Below, piece after piece: positions 63,319-64,000 of a stretch of DNA of 64,000 nt. Where the stretch lies: the NCBI GenBank assembly GCA_964537975.1, contig CAZIDP010000007.1, positions 1-64,000 on the forward strand, written 5' to 3'. Below the pieces are notes generated by a model, which was not told where the DNA came from, searched no databases, and saw only the letters and a list, made by a program, of their open reading frames with translations. This DNA comes from SCBR16-9 sp964537975. GTDB lineage: Bacteria > Hydrogenedentota > Hydrogenedentia > Hydrogenedentales > SCBR16-9. A program made the position numbers and the translations under genes. How positions within the stretch are numbered: the stretch's first letter is position 1; every line of letters begins with the position of its first letter.

Positions 63319-64000
63319 TCATTCTGATGAGGGCACGATTTGGTCAGGTGGCAAGCGAAGCAAGTACCATTCACCATCATGGTAAAACAATACCTCGCCA
63401 TTGAGACGTGCCAGTTCTGCCAATCCGGCATCAGATTGTAAAAGTTTTACATGGATATCATCGCCAAAGTTGATTTCATTATAGGTTTCTGGCACAACGT
63501 CCCGTTGTTCTATCCATCGGTCGTTCTCTAAGTGTAAAACACGATTAGCAAGGGTGCGACGGGTACGCTTTGCTTCTCTGGTCACATTGGATTCTTGGAC
63601 AACAGGTTGATCTGTATCCCTGGCAACATCTTCCATTCCACCGTATCCACCATATCCACCCATAGTGCCTTCTTCGGACAAATCATTCATCTTTTCAGTA
63701 GAACCTATCCCTCCACCAAAACCACCCGTTTCCTGGCGGTGAGGAACTGATATACTAAAACTACCCCCAAGTGCTGCTGCATCATCATTGTCTGTAATCG
63801 TTTCTATGCCAATGGGCTGTGAAAGCATGGTCTCACCTGTTTGATAGAATGATTCTTGTTGCTCCAGTTCATAATCATCTATAAATTCCCCAGAATCAGA
63901 CAGTTCTGGCGCTCCCATCGTCATAAAACCCATGGCGGGAGTGTGATCACCTCTATCATTTACTTTCTCCGCGGGCATTTGGGCAATTGATTCCTGTGTA
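63319..64000 (-). CDS. C-terminal part of a probable VIT/von Willebrand A domain protein (5' end outside window)
   Basis: The frame stays open to the window edge, so the N-terminus lies beyond 64000. The visible part has a Gly/Ser/Glu-rich linker (TMGGYGGYGGMEDV) and a final ~90-residue module: RTLANRVLHLENDRWIEQRD, then DIHVKLLQSDAGLAELARLN and GEVLFYHDGEWYLLRLP. This module resembles the tail of bacterial VIT + VWA proteins, where it follows the VWA domain. The assignment needs the missing part. Such proteins are often partners of MoxR ATPases, but the MoxR gene here is 20 kb away. Confidence 0.55.
   Translation of the reverse strand, partial: TQESIAQMPAEKVNDRGDHTPAMGFMTMGAPELSDSGEFIDDYELEQQESFYQTGETMLSQPIGIETITDNDDAAALGGSFSISVPHRQETGGFGGGIGSTEKMNDLSEEGTMGGYGGYGGMEDVARDTDQPVVQESNVTREAKRTRRTLANRVLHLENDRWIEQRDVVPETYNEINFGDDIHVKLLQSDAGLAELARLNGEVLFYHDGEWYLLRLPPDQIVPSSE

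Overview
The window looks like a metagenome-assembled chromosome piece from a Gram-negative bacterium of the Planctomycetota / Lentisphaerota / Hydrogenedentota type. The main pointers are a DUF1559-like pseudopilin with the H-x9-DG signature, a Tat-exported Gfo/Idh oxidoreductase beside a DUF1080 protein and a glycosidase-like protein, AraC control, several lipoproteins, and large secreted proteins of unknown function. Hydrogenedentota is my best guess, but no marker here fixes the phylum. A 100-N scaffold gap sits inside leuA. No rRNA, tRNA or CRISPR array was recognised.

Layout. 1-6.3 kb: the end of an Ig-like surface protein, a 785-aa secreted unknown, a CHASE3-GAF-GGDEF diguanylate cyclase and a pseudopilin. 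6.4-12.7 kb: AraC regulator, amidohydrolase lipoprotein, TPR protein, two tandem xylose-isomerase-like TIM-barrel proteins, a carboxypeptidase-regulatory-like lipoprotein and a small unknown. 12.9-17.6 kb: Wzz-like coiled-coil protein, NsrR-type Rrf2 regulator, membrane-anchored SLBB/HhH protein and a UroD-family protein. 17.7-26.8 kb: a type IV pilus motor and control locus behind a good sigma-70 promoter. Its first gene is unusual: an MshEN (c-di-GMP receptor type) domain, nine ~40-residue repeats and a DnaA-type AAA+ ATPase without the DNA-binding domain. pilB (apparent CUG start), pilT, pilS and pilR follow.

27-36 kb: NHL-repeat protein, small lipoprotein, cupin, an OLD-family nuclease with a small GIY-YIG-like protein (candidate defence pair), then a catabolic group (glycosidase-like protein, DUF1080, Gfo/Idh). 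36.4-50.5 kb: fabH, a truncated Gfo/Idh remnant, a degenerate aspartyl-protease/PDZ protein, an EF-hand-rich surface protein, a Gly-rich STN protein, a MoxR / Ser-Thr kinase / L,D-transpeptidase cluster, a second diguanylate cyclase, bcp, an HDOD protein and a small winged-helix-like protein.

50.48-53.29 kb: a 2.8-kb AT-rich accessory element bounded by a perfect 20-bp direct repeat. It appears to have inserted at the 3' end of a glyoxalase-family gene and split it from the next gene of its operon. It carries a three-gene operon of unknown function and the tail of an AlbA_2-type protein, with no recombinase.

53.3-64 kb: conserved housekeeping genes: leuA (interrupted only by an assembly artefact), an aspartate dehydrogenase with a coupled mini-ORF, rplU-rpmA-obgE, proB-proA-nadD-yqeK-methyltransferase in a tight operon, and the C-terminus of a probable VIT/VWA protein on the other strand.

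The strongest leads are the MshEN-repeat-DnaA fusion in the pilus locus and the 20-bp-flanked three-gene element.
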